Shown: piece after piece, positions 43,951 to 55,670 of the stretch
How positions within the stretch are numbered: the stretch's first letter is position 1
Layout of the letters: every line of letters begins with the position of its first letter
Assembly: GCA_964017185.1 (NCBI GenBank)
Contig: OZ024869.1
Span: forward strand, 61,096,761-61,160,760
DNA: 64,000 bases
Direction: 5' to 3'
Source of the DNA: Rugalucina vietnamica
Lineage: Eukaryota > Mollusca > Bivalvia > Lucinida > Lucinidae
Position numbers and translations under genes: made by a program
The notes under the pieces: generated by a model
The model's database searches: none
What the model was told of the DNA's origin: nothing
The model's input: the letters and a program-made list of their open reading frames with translations, nothing else

Positions 43951-44790
43951 TCAAAAAATAGCTAATTTCCACTTTTCCCATTATAAGTCTATGGAAACTT
44001 AAAGTTACCATAGCAACCAGAGTTCTTATCCGACTGGAATAAAAAAACACAAATTATGTAGAGGCTACTGTCAGGAACATGTATACAAAGTACAGGATTC
44101 ATCCACTTCACAGTTTCTGAGGAGAAGATTTTTGAATGTTTTTTCAAAATTTGCCCTTTATGGGGCCCCAGCAACCAATCAAAATCAAGGATTAGGACAA
44201 AACTCGCAAGAAACGTCAAACACTACTCGATAAACATTTCTGCAAAAACAAAATTCAAATGTCTGCAGTTTTAGCGGAAAAATAGCCGAGTTCCACTTTT
44301 CCCATTATAAGTCTATGGAAACTTGAAGTTGCCATAGCAACCAGAGTTCTTATCCGCCTGGAATAAAAAACACAAATTATGTAGAGGCCACTATCAGGAA
44401 CATGTATACAAAGTACAGGCTTAATCCCCTTGACAGTTTCTGAGAAGAAGACGATTTTTGAATGATTTTCAAAATTTTGCCCTATATGGGGCCCCTGCAA
44501 CCAATCAAAATGAAGGATTAGGACAAAAGTCACATGAAACGTAGAGGACTACTCAATAAACATTTCTGCAAAAACAAAATTCAAGTATCTCCAACAAGAC
44601 AGCAAAAACTGGCAATTTTCACTTTTTTCCATTATAAGTCTATGGGAAGCATAAGTTGCCATAGCAACCAGAGTCCTTATCCGATCAAAACAAAAAAAAA
44701 CACAATTATTCTTTCCCCCTACCTGTAGATGGTGTATGTGTAATATGAGAACAATTGGCCCAGCGGAGAAGAAGATCTTTGAAATTGTGG
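43951..44790. repeat. Tandem repeat, ~315-bp unit, about 2.6 copies
   Basis: Units start near 43951, 44272 and 44590. Shared blocks are CCATTATAAGTCTATGG, CCATAGCAACCAGAGT, TTATCCG, ACAAATTATGTAGAGGC, ATGTATACAAAGTACAGG and CAACCAATCAAAATC. The last copy is truncated. Minus-strand frames across it are repeat artefacts. Confidence 0.88.
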
Positions 44791-46304
44791 ACGACGACGG
44801 ACGTTAGTTGAATAAAATATTAGTGCAATGGACTGTCGTGTAAGAGCCGGCCTTGAGTGCCAAGCAGCGCTGATCCAGGCTGAGATAGACCTGCTTGGGG
44901 TCAGTATTGATGAGCATGAACTGGCCAGTATTTATACCCGTTTCATCCGTCACGTGACCGTTTAAACACGTTCGTTAACCGTTAGACGACCGTTTTGCCC
45001 GTTTCTCGTGCGGTTCATGTTCGTTCTGTCCGGTATACATCCGTTCCTCATCCGGTAATATCCTTTAGTTAAACGTTCCTTGTCCGTTCTGTCCGTTGGT
45101 TAAGCGTTCCTTGTCCGTTACAAATGCGGTTCTCGTCCGGTTTACACGTTCCTGAAATCTTCCGCGATGGTCTTCACCGCCCTCGAGACGACTTTTGGGA
45201 ACGGATATCAACGGACAAGTATTTTTTGCATATTTTCTGTCCGTTCGGCATCCGTTGGAACCCGTTCTCTGGTCTGACTGATCCTTAATAAAGAAAAATG
45301 GAATCATTCATTTAAACATACATGCAAGTTAAGAATCAATCAAACAAACTCACACACTTAATTACCGAAAATGTTCTATTGTGTTGTTCTGTGGCAGTTT
45401 ACAAATGTTCAAAAGTCCCACACACTGTTCTCTGGATGATGATGGCTCCCCGTATTACGTGTATAATGTCAATTCGTCGTTTCAAGTGTTCTTTTCCAAC
45501 GTCGTTTTAATGGTCCTGATAATTAGATGTTAAAATGTTTTTGAGGCTATCGCTTATCGAAAAAGAAATGAAAATGGATAATGATATAAAACAAAAAACT
45601 TTTTTTCTTTCTGGAACGTAAGGCATGTTTGCGACTGAAAGTGGGCGTTTGCGCATCTGGGTACTTAGCGAAACTGAGTACTATGCTGTACCAGTTATTT
45701 GTAAAGTGATAACATATTTTCGCTTCACTGTGTTATTCTTAACAACGGGAAACAGTGTATGTGGGTTTAGTGGTCATTGTTTTGTATTTTCAAATTTAGC
45801 TGTTTTGCCTGGTTGTTGCTATGGGTGACATAGTGCACAATGTGACGGCTTTAGTGGGTCGAAATAAAATGTACAGACATCTGGAGATCTTCATAAATAT
45901 AAGTATAGGTATGACCACAGAATTGGCAACTTACATGTAGCTGAAATACACGACACATATGAAACAGAATTTCCTATGAAACTGTTTGTTACATTGTTTG
46001 ATTGTTTCTTCACGTCAGGACGGTCAGCTATCCTAGCGACATTGTTTCTGAACAGGTATCCCATAGGCTGATTACCGGTACTTCGAACACATTCCTCTCA
46101 CCACACATATTATAAGCTACAAGATGAATGATTATCTAAATACCAAATTTTAATGAAATGAATATGGCTAGACGGACATTAACGTCGACCGTAGGTGCGG
46201 CGCACGTGCTACCAGCTAGACAGATCGAGCTATTGCGACCGATTTCTTTGAAACAACGTAAACATTAATGCAGTTTTGTCTCTGTGTGGCATATTAGACA
46301 TTTA
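44791..46304. other. CCGTTC-word region and unassigned sequence
   Basis: 44930-45265 is enriched in degenerate CCGTTC/CGTTCC/TCCGTT words, partly as complements (GGAACGG, CAACGGAC), reminiscent in style of the TACG-word domain at 35-38 kb. The rest shows no gene or repeat. Confidence 0.45.
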
Positions 46305-46541
46305 TGAGCCGCCACATGGGAAAACCAACAATCTGCCTAGGCGAAAACAAAGGCGCAGATCAGCTTCGCTGTAACTGCGAAGCTGATCAGCGCTTTTGTT
46401 TTCGCTACTCGGATAGTACAGTTCCTCTTCTACTTAAATCCGAAATTTCAAGATTCTAGCTCTTTTTCTGTGCTTGTACAGGTCGGTTTATGTCGGGCCT
46501 GGTCGGAACCCACATTGTTGGGTTTCCCACGAGGCGGCTCA
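46305..46541. mobile_element. MITE family M1, copy 2 (237 bp)
   Basis: Same ends as copy 1 (TGAGCCGCCACATGGGAAAA and complement) and the same nested AGATCAGCTTCGC/GCGAAGCTGATCAGCG palindrome. It is flanked by TA on both sides, which fits a TA target duplication. Confidence 0.88.
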
Positions 46542-47280
46542 TATTTGATGACATTGGTCTTCTTATAGTTTCCTGACCCATGGCTCCTGTACATGCATCT
46601 GCAATGGCATTGTCTTTTAAAGAACATTCAGTTTTGCGATCATTCTATTTATTTGTTAATATTGTCTTTGACGAGATTCAACAAAGGGGGTGTTACAAAT
46701 GTGCCCACGCATGGACTTTCTTTAAATTTTACACATAAGCAGGTCATCATATATGAGCTATGAAAATGTGTATATTGAATTAAATAATTAATTATAGGAC
46801 TCCGGAGGCAACCCTGGTTCACTCCCACAATGACATGATACTTGCCCTCATCTTTGTGTGTCCTAAATCTTAAGTTTTATCATTTACTAAGATTTGTCAT
46901 GTGGATTGGCTTGAGAACACTCCATGCATTATAATTATACCGTAAAAACATTTTACATTATATTGATTTCCTGATTAAATGATTATAAATCTCTCATTTT
47001 TTTCTCTAAAATTTACAAAAATTACCAAATTCAACTTCAAAGATAAATATGTTCCAGTCTTTGTCATGATATAATATTTGCATTCATATCCTCTTGATTT
47101 GAGCGAAATTTCATGATAATTTAAAACCGGTAACATTGTCATTTTTACTTTATATACATGCAGGTCACTTTTCATAATTTTAACAAAATGTTGACATCAC
47201 AGAAAGGTTTTGGATTAAAGTCATAATGCACATTTCTGACACACAATGTGCGGAGACAATTCTGAATGGCATATATTTAG
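46542..47280. other. Unassigned AT-rich sequence
   Basis: No gene or repeat recognised. Confidence 0.5.
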
Positions 47281-47531
47281 TTACGTTCTTGTAACTGAGT
47301 GGCCACCTGTTGAGAAATAGCCGTTCTCTTGGCAAACTGTACATTCTCTTTGTACAAGTAAATATTTGTTATTTCGCTTGTTTTCCACATGGGATTTTAG
47401 GTGGAATCTTCGTTCTAATTGCAGCAGCTCCTGGCCAGTGCTTACCTTTTCCAAAAAGATTTTATTCGCGATGGTCTTCAACCATCTGTTATTCACACTT
47501 GACTGTTTTCTTTAGGTTTAGAACGATATAA
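47281..47531 (-). pseudogene. Unrecognised coding scrap shared with the 56.4-57.6 kb element
   Basis: A 71-codon minus frame ends in CQENGYFSTGGHSVTRT. A plus-strand stretch near 56895-56935 encodes a similar end (FPIGGHSVTLT), and the nucleotide block AACTGAGTGGCCACCT is shared. It may be a fragment of the same transposon family in opposite orientation. Function unknown. Confidence 0.3.
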
Positions 47532-47639
47532 AGTAATTCTAAAATAGCAGTGAGACCAAATGGCTTAAATTTTGCCTTCAGTTGAATCAATTCTAAAAGC
47601 TCTGAATTATTCTAATGAGGAAATAATAGAGGATGTTTA

Positions 47640-47760
47640 ACTTTGTTTAACCGATAACCAGATGTCATTCTTCTCATATAGGAGTGAGACAGGGAGATCC
47701 ATGTGGGCTTGTCTATTGATAAACGGAATCAGATATTAATATTTCTTACTCTTGGACCAA
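47640..47760 (+). pseudogene. Possible LINE RT relic
   Basis: GGAGTGAGACAGGGAGATCC encodes GVRQGD, the motif B core of LINE RTs. The surroundings are too decayed (stops, frame changes) to extend the match. Confidence 0.35.
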
Positions 47761-50700
47761 TAGTATTTTATTGTAAAACGACACAGTGGAAATATAGACA
47801 AATGTTCACTGCAAATTACTTTAACATACCAATTCCATTTTTAAGTTTTTAGAGGGAAAGCTAGAGTACCTCTCATATCCCATACTGTACCGAAATTTTA
47901 AAACTTTCATTTTCGACAGACGATATGATTTTGATCTTTACATGAGATTAAAACAGACCATTTTTCTATAAAGTCATATGCTATAAGTATTTTAAACATT
48001 TATCCTTCAGTCAAATGCAACATCACTGCATTACATATGTTACCAAAAGCCTATGAAGACGAAAGCCTGCATCGGCGATAGGTTTCGGAAACACATGTGA
48101 CTAATTTCCCCGGCTTCCCGCGCAGATTTTTGTTCTATAATTAGAACAAGCATTGCGAAGAGAACATGTCGACTTAGCAGCAGGAGTTAATCAACGATTA
48201 CATGGACTCGTATAAATAATAATTAACATGTACCTGATAATCAGGGCTTAACAAATAGCAATCGTGGTGGTATGGCTCGATATATAAATGAATGTTAATA
48301 AAATATTTAAATATCAACTAACGCACCCCAAAACTTCGGAGCACGACAAATCTTTGCAACTGCATTTAAATAATTACATGTAATCACAAATGGCGGAAGA
48401 TTTAAGGGCGTATATGAGTGAGCATCTGTCTAAAGAGATGCATATAATCAATGAAAGAATATTGCATTATGACAAAGTTATTAATTAAAACAGTTTTAAT
48501 GAAATTGTGACTACTTTTGGTGAAATGTATGCTAAGCAAGAAACAATCTCCGCTTTTCTGTTCAACTTTCATTTGCATTGTGGGAAACACTGCTTGACAT
48601 TTTCAAAGGAAATGCAAATTACACAATATACAAATGTATGGCGGAAGATGAAATGTGCGATTTGCTTGCGTTTTTCATATTTACTGTGCAATGATTTTTT
48701 TTCTCTGAGAAACAGATCAAATCAATTGGAAGCGCAACAACAGCCCAGATAGATACAACGCGAAAAAAGACTGAAACTGAATGCACGATTAAACAAGAAA
48801 ATGAGAGTGGATTGCTTGCTCTTGGTGGTGGACGTTAAGATATCCGTCCTAGCCACACTTGTTTTAACAATACCTTTATTTTTCTCAAAACGAATTAAAT
48901 TGCAGCGCATTTCTATACTACGTTTAGGATTTATGATAACGGCCTGGACACAACATACGTAATTGATCTAACAACAGGATCAATTATCGCCAATTTTATG
49001 CCTGATGGCGCTAGTAAGATGCGATTTACCTATCCCATGAGCCGTTTCTATTTATAGCAACACCGTTTCAGCCCTGCTACGTCATCACATGTTATCGGTA
49101 TGGGGGAAATTAGTACTGTGCCTTTCCAATACCTATTGACACTAGATGCAGACTTTCTCCTATTCATCTACTTTTGATGTTACCCACATAAATGCTTGCA
49201 AAATAAACACCAAACCAAAATCTTCTATAAAATGTTTGCATTTAGGCTAATTATAAAGTATGCTTCATCGTTAAGGCAAGTCCACTTCGCATATTCACAT
49301 GGATCTTATTCAGCCTTTTAAACGTATATTGCACGTTACATACATTACATCCTTCAAAACTGAATATTAAAGTTAAAATTTTCTCGGTGAAAAATAAATT
49401 TAGTAAAGTATGTTCTGTCATATCATGACAAACATCTTTTAGACAATGATTTTCCTTTCATACAAATACAACATTAATCTTGCATATTATATGTTCTTAT
49501 CGGTTACACAATCATGCAAAAGTACTAAGACAGGGTTTGCATCAAAATAAAACATTGAATGATAAATAAATGTCAGAAAAAACATATTGAATAATGAGCT
49601 TATAATCTTTTCTTGAGATTAATATCATGATGCATGTATTGTGATGTTCTATGAAATGTAATTACTTTATTTGTGCTTTTTCTAACATGCTAATTAAATA
49701 AGGATAAGATGAACGCATTTGAACAACCCCATGGTTTAGCATGTATATTAACTAGTTACATATAACATCCTTTTAAAATAAGAAGAAAAAGTTCAACTTT
49801 TAAAGATCGTATCATATGAAAATTATTCACAGTACATGTTTGCGCTAAATGTAACATATGTAACAGATTGAAAAGTTACTCAGAGACAACTTATGAATTC
49901 AGGAAGATCAATAATATTGCAGTTATACTAATGTGATGTTCAAAGCACAAAACTTTATTGAAATCGTTTAATTCTTTTAAGTTTGTCCAAACGGTTACTT
50001 ATATAACAGGGTATAAGGTCTGTGTGTTGGGTTTCATTAAAAGCATGCTATAATGATATAAATTGCCTATAATAAGCCCACAAACACCTACAATCATAAA
50101 TCATTTATTTAAGTACTTTGTTATTATAAGTGAACATGTTCACATTTTGATCAATAAAGGTCATGTGTAATGAATGTAACAAAACACCATGTTACCGGTC
50201 CACGATTTTTGTGAAATTTTACGAATATATTCCTTACATATGTGGGCAGTTTTTATATTAAAGTGGTATCTTGACAAAGACTAGAACACAGAAAATGTTA
50301 CATTCAATTTCTACCTCTTCTAAAATAAACAGGTGAAAATTGGGATTACATGTGCATAAAATGACTGCTCCGCCACTATCTTGATACTATCGAAGTCATT
50401 TATAGTATCAGCAAACTTACCAACAACTACATTAATTCTGGAAAGATTTCAACATTTGCGTCATGAATCGTTGGTCACTATAGAAATGTTTAAAGTGGAG
50501 TACCCTCAGCTATGGTAGTGATGTCATATTTTACGTCATAATTTGCCAATGGAATTGCATTTACAAGGGAATACATCATTGTTATACTAGTAATAACAAA
50601 GACAATTAATGCACATAATTTCATAAATTTCCATGCGTGGGCAAACTCCCATGTTAATTTCCCATATCCTGTAGCAGGCCCTTGGAGAGATGTTAAAGCG

Positions 50701-51266
50701 ACAAGAAAATGACCAATAAATAAATAACTGATAAATAAAAATGACTAATAAAAGCCTTATATTATAGAAATGATTTTAAAGTTATAAATATAATTTACCT
50801 TCCAAACCTGAAACGTGTCGTCTCAAATCTGTAAATTGTTACAAAGTATTGTCAGTTATATAAATATACTGTCGTCCAGCACCGCCTTATGTAGTAACAG
50901 ACATCCGCAAGCGAGTATTGGGTCCATGAGTTTGTGCCTCCGGGCAAAACTTATAACCGACTGTCCGAGCCCTGATTTAGAAGGGCTGAGCTTGTCCAGG
51001 AAAAGTAGTTTAGTAAGACCATCCATATATACTACATGTAGTCAAAAGTTCTAACCGACCACTTTTAATTTTTCTTATAAACCATTATTCAAAATGGCAT
51101 GTATTTTGGCCAGATGTGTGTCTTGCAATGGACTCAAGTTGCATTATGTTCAAAAAGATTCCTTTCACTTAAGTGGACTTGGGGATAAAATGCAATTTGA
51201 AAAAAACACCAAATATTCAATTTTTTTCTACTGGTAGATTTTCTACGCATTTTGAGAAATCACAGA
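47761..51266. other. Unassigned AT-rich sequence
   Basis: 3.5 kb without a recognisable gene, RNA or repeat; only short chance open frames. Host introns or intergenic DNA are equally possible. Confidence 0.5.
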
Positions 51267-51268
51267 AA

Positions 51269-51315
<47 letters not shown>

Positions 51316-51316
51316 A
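51267..51316. repeat. (AC)n(AT)n microsatellite
   Basis: About 19 AC units followed by ATATAT, directly abutting the left end of the first Penelope-like element. Confidence 0.95.
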
Positions 51317-51465
51317 TGACATCTGGATTTTAACATTATTTAATTACCGCGACCGGTTTCGTTATACTCATCAGGCGGATTTAACATAGTAACATAGCAA
51401 CGTTAGTAACGTTTGCACATAATAACGCGACGTAATACGTCGCAACGTTCATGACATCAGCAATA
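51317..51465 (-). repeat. PLE-1 inverted terminal piece
   Basis: The reverse complement equals the 3' part of the pLTR (compare 51813-51955 and 55470-55610), including the ribozyme. It has the intact ribozyme core. Confidence 0.92.
51347..51378 (-). ncRNA. Hammerhead ribozyme, PLE-1, minus strand (intact core)
   Basis: Minus strand: CCGC, CTGATGA, GTATAAC, GAAA, CCGGTC, GCGG. Stem I is CCGC/GCGG. The core is CUGAUGA and GAAA. Stem II is two pairs (GU/AC). Stem III is the minimal CC/GG. Cleavage is predicted after the C of GUC. Such minimal type I hammerheads are known in PLEs and probably work best as dimers. Confidence 0.85.
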
Positions 51466-51480
51466 TGATCAACCATAACT

Positions 51481-51813
51481 TTGCAGAACAAAACTTTTCA
51501 CGTCAAAGAAGATATGGACTGTGCCGTGCAAAATGTTCTTTATGTTTTAATCTGTAACGGCTGCAAAGAATTTTACATCGGACAGACGGGCGACAAACTG
51601 AGAAATAGACGGACAGTTCACGACCAGCAAATTAGAATCCCTTCAACAAGACAACTACCCGTCTCTGCGCATGTAGATCGCTGTTGTTCTACTGATCCTA
51701 AATATTCTATTTTTCCTTTCTATAAATTTCACGTCAATGATGTTTCAGCTAGCTTGTCAAAAGAAAAATATTTCTTAAATATATTCAACCCTAAACTTAA
51801 CAGAACTTGCTGA
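51481..51813 (+). pseudogene. GIY-YIG endonuclease domain in pLTR copy 1 (partial gene)
   Basis: Duplicated C-terminal end of the PLE polyprotein. Motifs YVLICNGCKEFYIGQTGDKL (with YIG), Arg in LRNRR, Glu in LSKEKYF and Asn in NPKLN are all present. It lacks the RT and has no own start, so it is a by-product of the tandem repeat. It is 11 bp longer than the downstream copy and keeps the proper domain end. Confidence 0.9.
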
Positions 51814-51891
51814 TGTCATGAAGGTTGCGACGTTTTACGTCGCGTTATTATGTGTAAACGTTACTAACGTTGCTATGTTACTATGTTAAAT

Positions 51892-51923
51892 CCGCCTGAT
51901 GTGTATAACGAAACCGGTCGCGG
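51892..51923 (+). ncRNA. Hammerhead ribozyme, PLE-1 pLTR copy 1 (core mutated)
   Basis: Same layout as the other copies, but the core reads CTGATGT instead of CTGATGA: the invariant A9 position (51902) is T. Stems I-III and GAAA are unchanged. Self-cleavage is expected to be strongly reduced. Confidence 0.8.
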
Positions 51924-52031
51924 TAATTAAATAATGTAAAAATCCAGATGTCATTATTTTTTCTATATTAGTTTATTTGTTCCGGCGTTTGTATTTTCAC
52001 CATTGATATTTCCGGGACAAAGGACATCGGG

Positions 52032-53203
52032 ATGAGCCAAGCGAAAAGGGCAACATCGGAAGATAACACGATGGAGACCACCTCTTCGGTGTCGGAGGAA
52101 AACTACACTAGCGGAGCGTCAGGAAATGCACAGCTAACTGAGATAAGTGCTAAGCTTTCTTTAATTCTTACAGCTGTGAACGAACAAACAGCACTTCTAC
52201 GAGAAGTTATTGGGTCAAATTGTACGATAAATAATAATGGACTTGTAAAAAATATAGGAACAGTCATGCAGTCAATTGAAACCGAAATGAAGCATCACGC
52301 TGGCTCAGTTGAGAGAGGAGCGGAAAATGTTATGGAAGCTGAAGCAATGAGAACCAAAGCTTCCATTGGCTCTACATGGGAACAAAAGCTGAATGCGCGC
52401 AAAGATGCCTAATGGGCGAAAACAAGAAATGAAGGTTACCTAGTGGTTCACCAAAAATGGATCCAAGAAGGGACTCCCCTAATTATTCCAAAGAAACTAC
52501 CATAACCAGAAATTAGAAATGAAAATGAGAACCAAAGACAGCTGCGAGAAAGGGCCGTGATGCAAGGCTTTCGTAACGAAATTGAAATGGAGAAACTACT
52601 TGTTGAATCATGCTATGAAAGAACAAGGAGGCTGGACGCTGAAATGACAGAAATTATAAAATCAAGATGTTCAGGGCAAGTGTTTGAGTTTCTAATGGAA
52701 CTATGGCAAAGAAATATTAAAAGAAATGAAGAAATTTCACACAAAAGGTGGGAAAGCACTGAAAGTTGGTTAAGAAAATATGAAGAAGATTTTGTTCGAG
52801 AATATGGCGACAGGTGCCCATTTTTCAAAAAAGGCAATAACCGACAAAACTTCCACACATACCAGCAACAACAGCAACAACACCAGTGACAACAACAACA
52901 ACAGCAGCAGCAACCGCAACAATACCAGCAACAACCGCACGCCTATCGATCGAGAGGAACGTATGCTGATGCGGTTCGAAGGCCTACGCAAAACGATGGT
53001 AATCTTCAACAACTGATATACCAGTTGATTTCAACGTTTAATAATCAAGAACCGGCCAGAAGAGGGGGATCAAGAAGAAATCGGCAAAATGTTAGAAGAC
53101 AAAACAATCTTTCTAACAATTCATTGATGGACGAAAACGAGTCAACTACCGACCATGCGCCTCCTTTTCTGCAGGAGGATCACAATTGGGACAGTCAATT
53201 TTA
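52032..53203 (+). pseudogene. PLE-1 ORF1, interrupted by three stops
   Basis: One frame from the ATG at 52032 to TAA 53201-53203, broken by TAA 52410-52412, TAA near 52503 and TGA 52887-52889. The N-terminus is Ser/Thr-rich and then helical (LTEISAKLSLILTAVNEQTA). The middle is a long charged helix, probably coiled coil. A polyGln stretch (QQQQQ, 52865-52935) and a basic RRGGSRRNRQN segment follow. PLE ORF1 proteins are poorly conserved; a nucleic-acid-binding role is inferred from the basic region. It overlaps ORF2 by a few bases. Confidence 0.6.
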
Positions 53204-54994
53204 AAGGACGACAACATAGCTGAGACATCATCTAAAACTTTCACAAAAATTTACAACCTCTCTGACCGAAAACTTAACAATACTGAAAAAAGTGTCTTAT
53301 TGAAGGGTCTTAAGTTTACACCAACACCAGAAAAAAGTAATTGCAATCAAACAGAAAATGACGTTAACGACTTCTGTCGGAAACTTAGACTTAAAGAATA
53401 TTTTGATAGTAACGATAATACCGATACCTCTATTGTTAGAAATAAATCTTTCTTTACACCTAAAACGGGCCGAAACAAAAAACTTGATTCTTATATTTCC
53501 CTTACAAAAGAAATGTGCGAATCCATTCAAAACGAAAACAAACACAATAAGCATAACATAACACTGGAACAAAGAAATGCAATTAAAAGTTTAGCAGAAG
53601 ATTCTTCTATCATAATCAAAGAAGCTGACAAGGGAGGAGGCATTGTTCTGATGAACACTGAGTTTTATAAAAGAAAAATCCTGGAAATGCTTGTGGATGA
53701 ATCATACTATTCCAAAATTCAAGATAATTGCTGAAAAGAAACATTTAACAAAATTAAAAATCTTATAGGTACAAACGGAAATTTAACAAATAAGGAAAAA
53801 GATTTTTTACTCAATTTTGACTGCAAGACCAGTACATTTTATGGTTTACCTAAAATTCGTAAAAGTAAAACGATAGAAAATGCATGCAAAGAAAATGAAA
53901 ATATGGAATACATTGAAGTAAAAGATCCCCAAGACCTCACATTTCGTCCAATTGTAGCAGGTCCTAATTGTGAAACCAGCCATTTAAGCCATCTCCTGGA
54001 CATACTTCTAAAACCTTTCTTAAAACATGTAAAGAGTTACTTAAGGGATGATATTGACTTTCTACACTACCTCCCAAAACATGTTAACGAACAGGCATTG
54101 CTAGTCACATTTGATGTTGTAAGTTTATACACAAATATACCCCATGATCTAGGTTGGAAAGCAATAGAATTTTGGTTAGATAGACACCAAGATCTTATAC
54201 TCAGTCGGTTTTCAAAGGAATTGATTCTTGAAGGCTTAAGTATTATTCTTGAAAACAACAATTTTTCATTCAATGATTCGTTCTTTAACCAGCGGAAAGG
54301 CTGTACAATGGGGGCAAAGGTATCACCAACTTACGCTACTCTGGGTTTAGGCTACTTAGAAGAGCTCATGCATGAAAGAATTACAATAGAAAAGGGTCAC
54401 AATTTTGGACAATATATAATGGAAAACTGGAAAAGATTTTTAGATGATTGTTTTTCAATTTGGCCATTTTCTGGTCAGGATCTTAATTACTTCGAAAATG
54501 TACTGAATAGCTTACACAAAGACATCCAATTCAAACCTCTGATCAGATCTACACAGATACCTTTTCTAGATGTACTGGTGTTGAAATCTGGAACATTAAT
54601 TTCTACGGATATTTTTCATAAAGTAACTGATTCTCAGCAATACCTCATTTTCAATTCTTGTCACCCAAAACACACCAAAATCAACATACCATTTTCTTTA
54701 GCTAGAAGACTATGTACCATTGTATCTGATAAAAGTGTACTACTAACACGCCTGAAAGAATTGTCTCATACACTTATTCAAAGAAAATATCCAACTGAAG
54801 TCATTAACGCAGGCATCCAAAAAGCGATGTCTATCCCAAGAGACAAACTCTTAGAAGTGAAAGGTAAGGAAACGGAAGATATACTGCCTTTTATTTCTAC
54901 CCACAATCCTAAAAAACAAAGAGGCATTCGGTATTATCAAAAACAACATGAATGTTCTGACTTCAGACGAAACCATGTCAAAAATCTTAAGTGA
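53186..54994 (+). pseudogene. PLE-1 reverse transcriptase, one internal stop
   Basis: Single frame with a TGA at 53732-53734. Diagnostic PLE motifs: VLLKGLKFTPTP near the N-terminus, IIKEADKGGGIVLM (DKG motif), STFYGLPKIRK, TFDVVSLYTNIP (RT motif A), KGCTMGAKVSPTYA (motif B), WKRFLDDCFSIW (motif C with the catalytic DD), TQIPFLDVLV and SCHPKHTKINIPFSLARR. It ends early at TGA 54992-54994. The downstream linker and endonuclease continue in another frame. Confidence 0.92.
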
Positions 54995-55397
54995 AACAAA
55001 AATCGTTAAATGCAAAAGACAACTCCCAAACCTTAAGCGCCTCCTAACAAAATACGAATTTAATGAATCAAGAACGCCTGCAAAGGTCACCTGATGTAAT
55101 GAGCCCCGGTGTGGGCTTTGTAAACACTTAATTGAAGGATCAACCATAACTTTGCAGAACAAAACTTTTCACGTCAAAGAAGATATGGACTGTACCGTGC
55201 AAAATGTTCTTTATGTTTTAATCTGTAACGACTGCAAAGAATTTTACATCGGACAGACGGGCGACAAACTGAGAAATAGACGGACAGTTCACGACCAGCA
55301 AATTAGAATCCCTTCAACAAGACAACTACCCGTCTCTGCGCATGTAGATCGCTGTTGTTCTACCGATCCTAAATATTCTATTTTTCCTTTCACGTAA
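54975..55397 (+). pseudogene. PLE-1 linker and GIY-YIG endonuclease, frame-shifted C-terminus
   Basis: Continues the polyprotein in a different frame from the RT, with TGA at 55092-55094. A Cys-rich linker (CNEPRCGLCKHL) precedes the GIY-YIG domain (YVLICNDCKEFYIGQTGDKL). An 11-bp deletion after FPF, relative to pLTR copy 1, removes the domain end (stop 55395-55397). The domain nicks target DNA in PLE insertion; this copy is dead. Confidence 0.85.
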
Positions 55398-55661
55398 ATG
55401 ATGTTTCAGCTAGCTTGTCAAAAGAAAAATATTTCTTAAATATATTCAACCCTAAACTTAACAGAACTTGATGATGTCATGAACGTTGCGACGTTTTACG
55501 TCGCGTTATTATGTGTAAACGTTACTAACGTTGCTATGTTACTATGTTAAATCCGCCTGATGAGTATAACGAAACCGGTCGCGGTAATTAAATAATGTAA
55601 AAATCTAGATGTCATTATTTTTTCTATATTAGTTTATTTGTTCCGGCGTTTGTATTTTCAC
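55138..55661 (+). repeat. PLE-1 second direct repeat (pLTR copy 2)
   Basis: Matches 51468-51999 apart from about eight substitutions and an 11-bp deletion. It ends at TTTGTATTTTCAC before a TA run. Confidence 0.93.
55553..55584 (+). ncRNA. Hammerhead ribozyme, PLE-1 pLTR copy 2 (intact core)
   Basis: CCGC 55553-55556, CTGATGA 55557-55563, GTATAAC 55564-55570, GAAA 55571-55574, CCGGTC 55575-55580, GCGG 55581-55584. All core residues match the hammerhead consensus; predicted cleavage is after C55580. Confidence 0.87.
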
Positions 55662-55670
55662 TATATATAT

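Larger units (their letters stand above)
51468..51999 (+). repeat. PLE-1 first direct repeat (pLTR copy 1)
   Basis: Near-identical to 55138-55661. It holds an intact GIY-YIG reading frame (see 51481-51813), a 3' UTR and a ribozyme with a mutated core. Confidence 0.93.
51317..55661 (+). mobile_element. Penelope-like element PLE-1 with pLTRs and hammerhead ribozymes
   Basis: From left: an inverted copy of the 3' terminal region (51317-51465), a first direct LTR-like repeat (51468-51999), ORF1, ORF2 (RT plus GIY-YIG endonuclease), and a second direct repeat (55138-55661). An inverted terminal piece plus partial tandem pLTRs is the usual PLE arrangement. The two pLTRs differ by about eight substitutions and an 11-bp deletion. 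Stops and one frame change make this copy non-autonomous. Confidence 0.93.
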
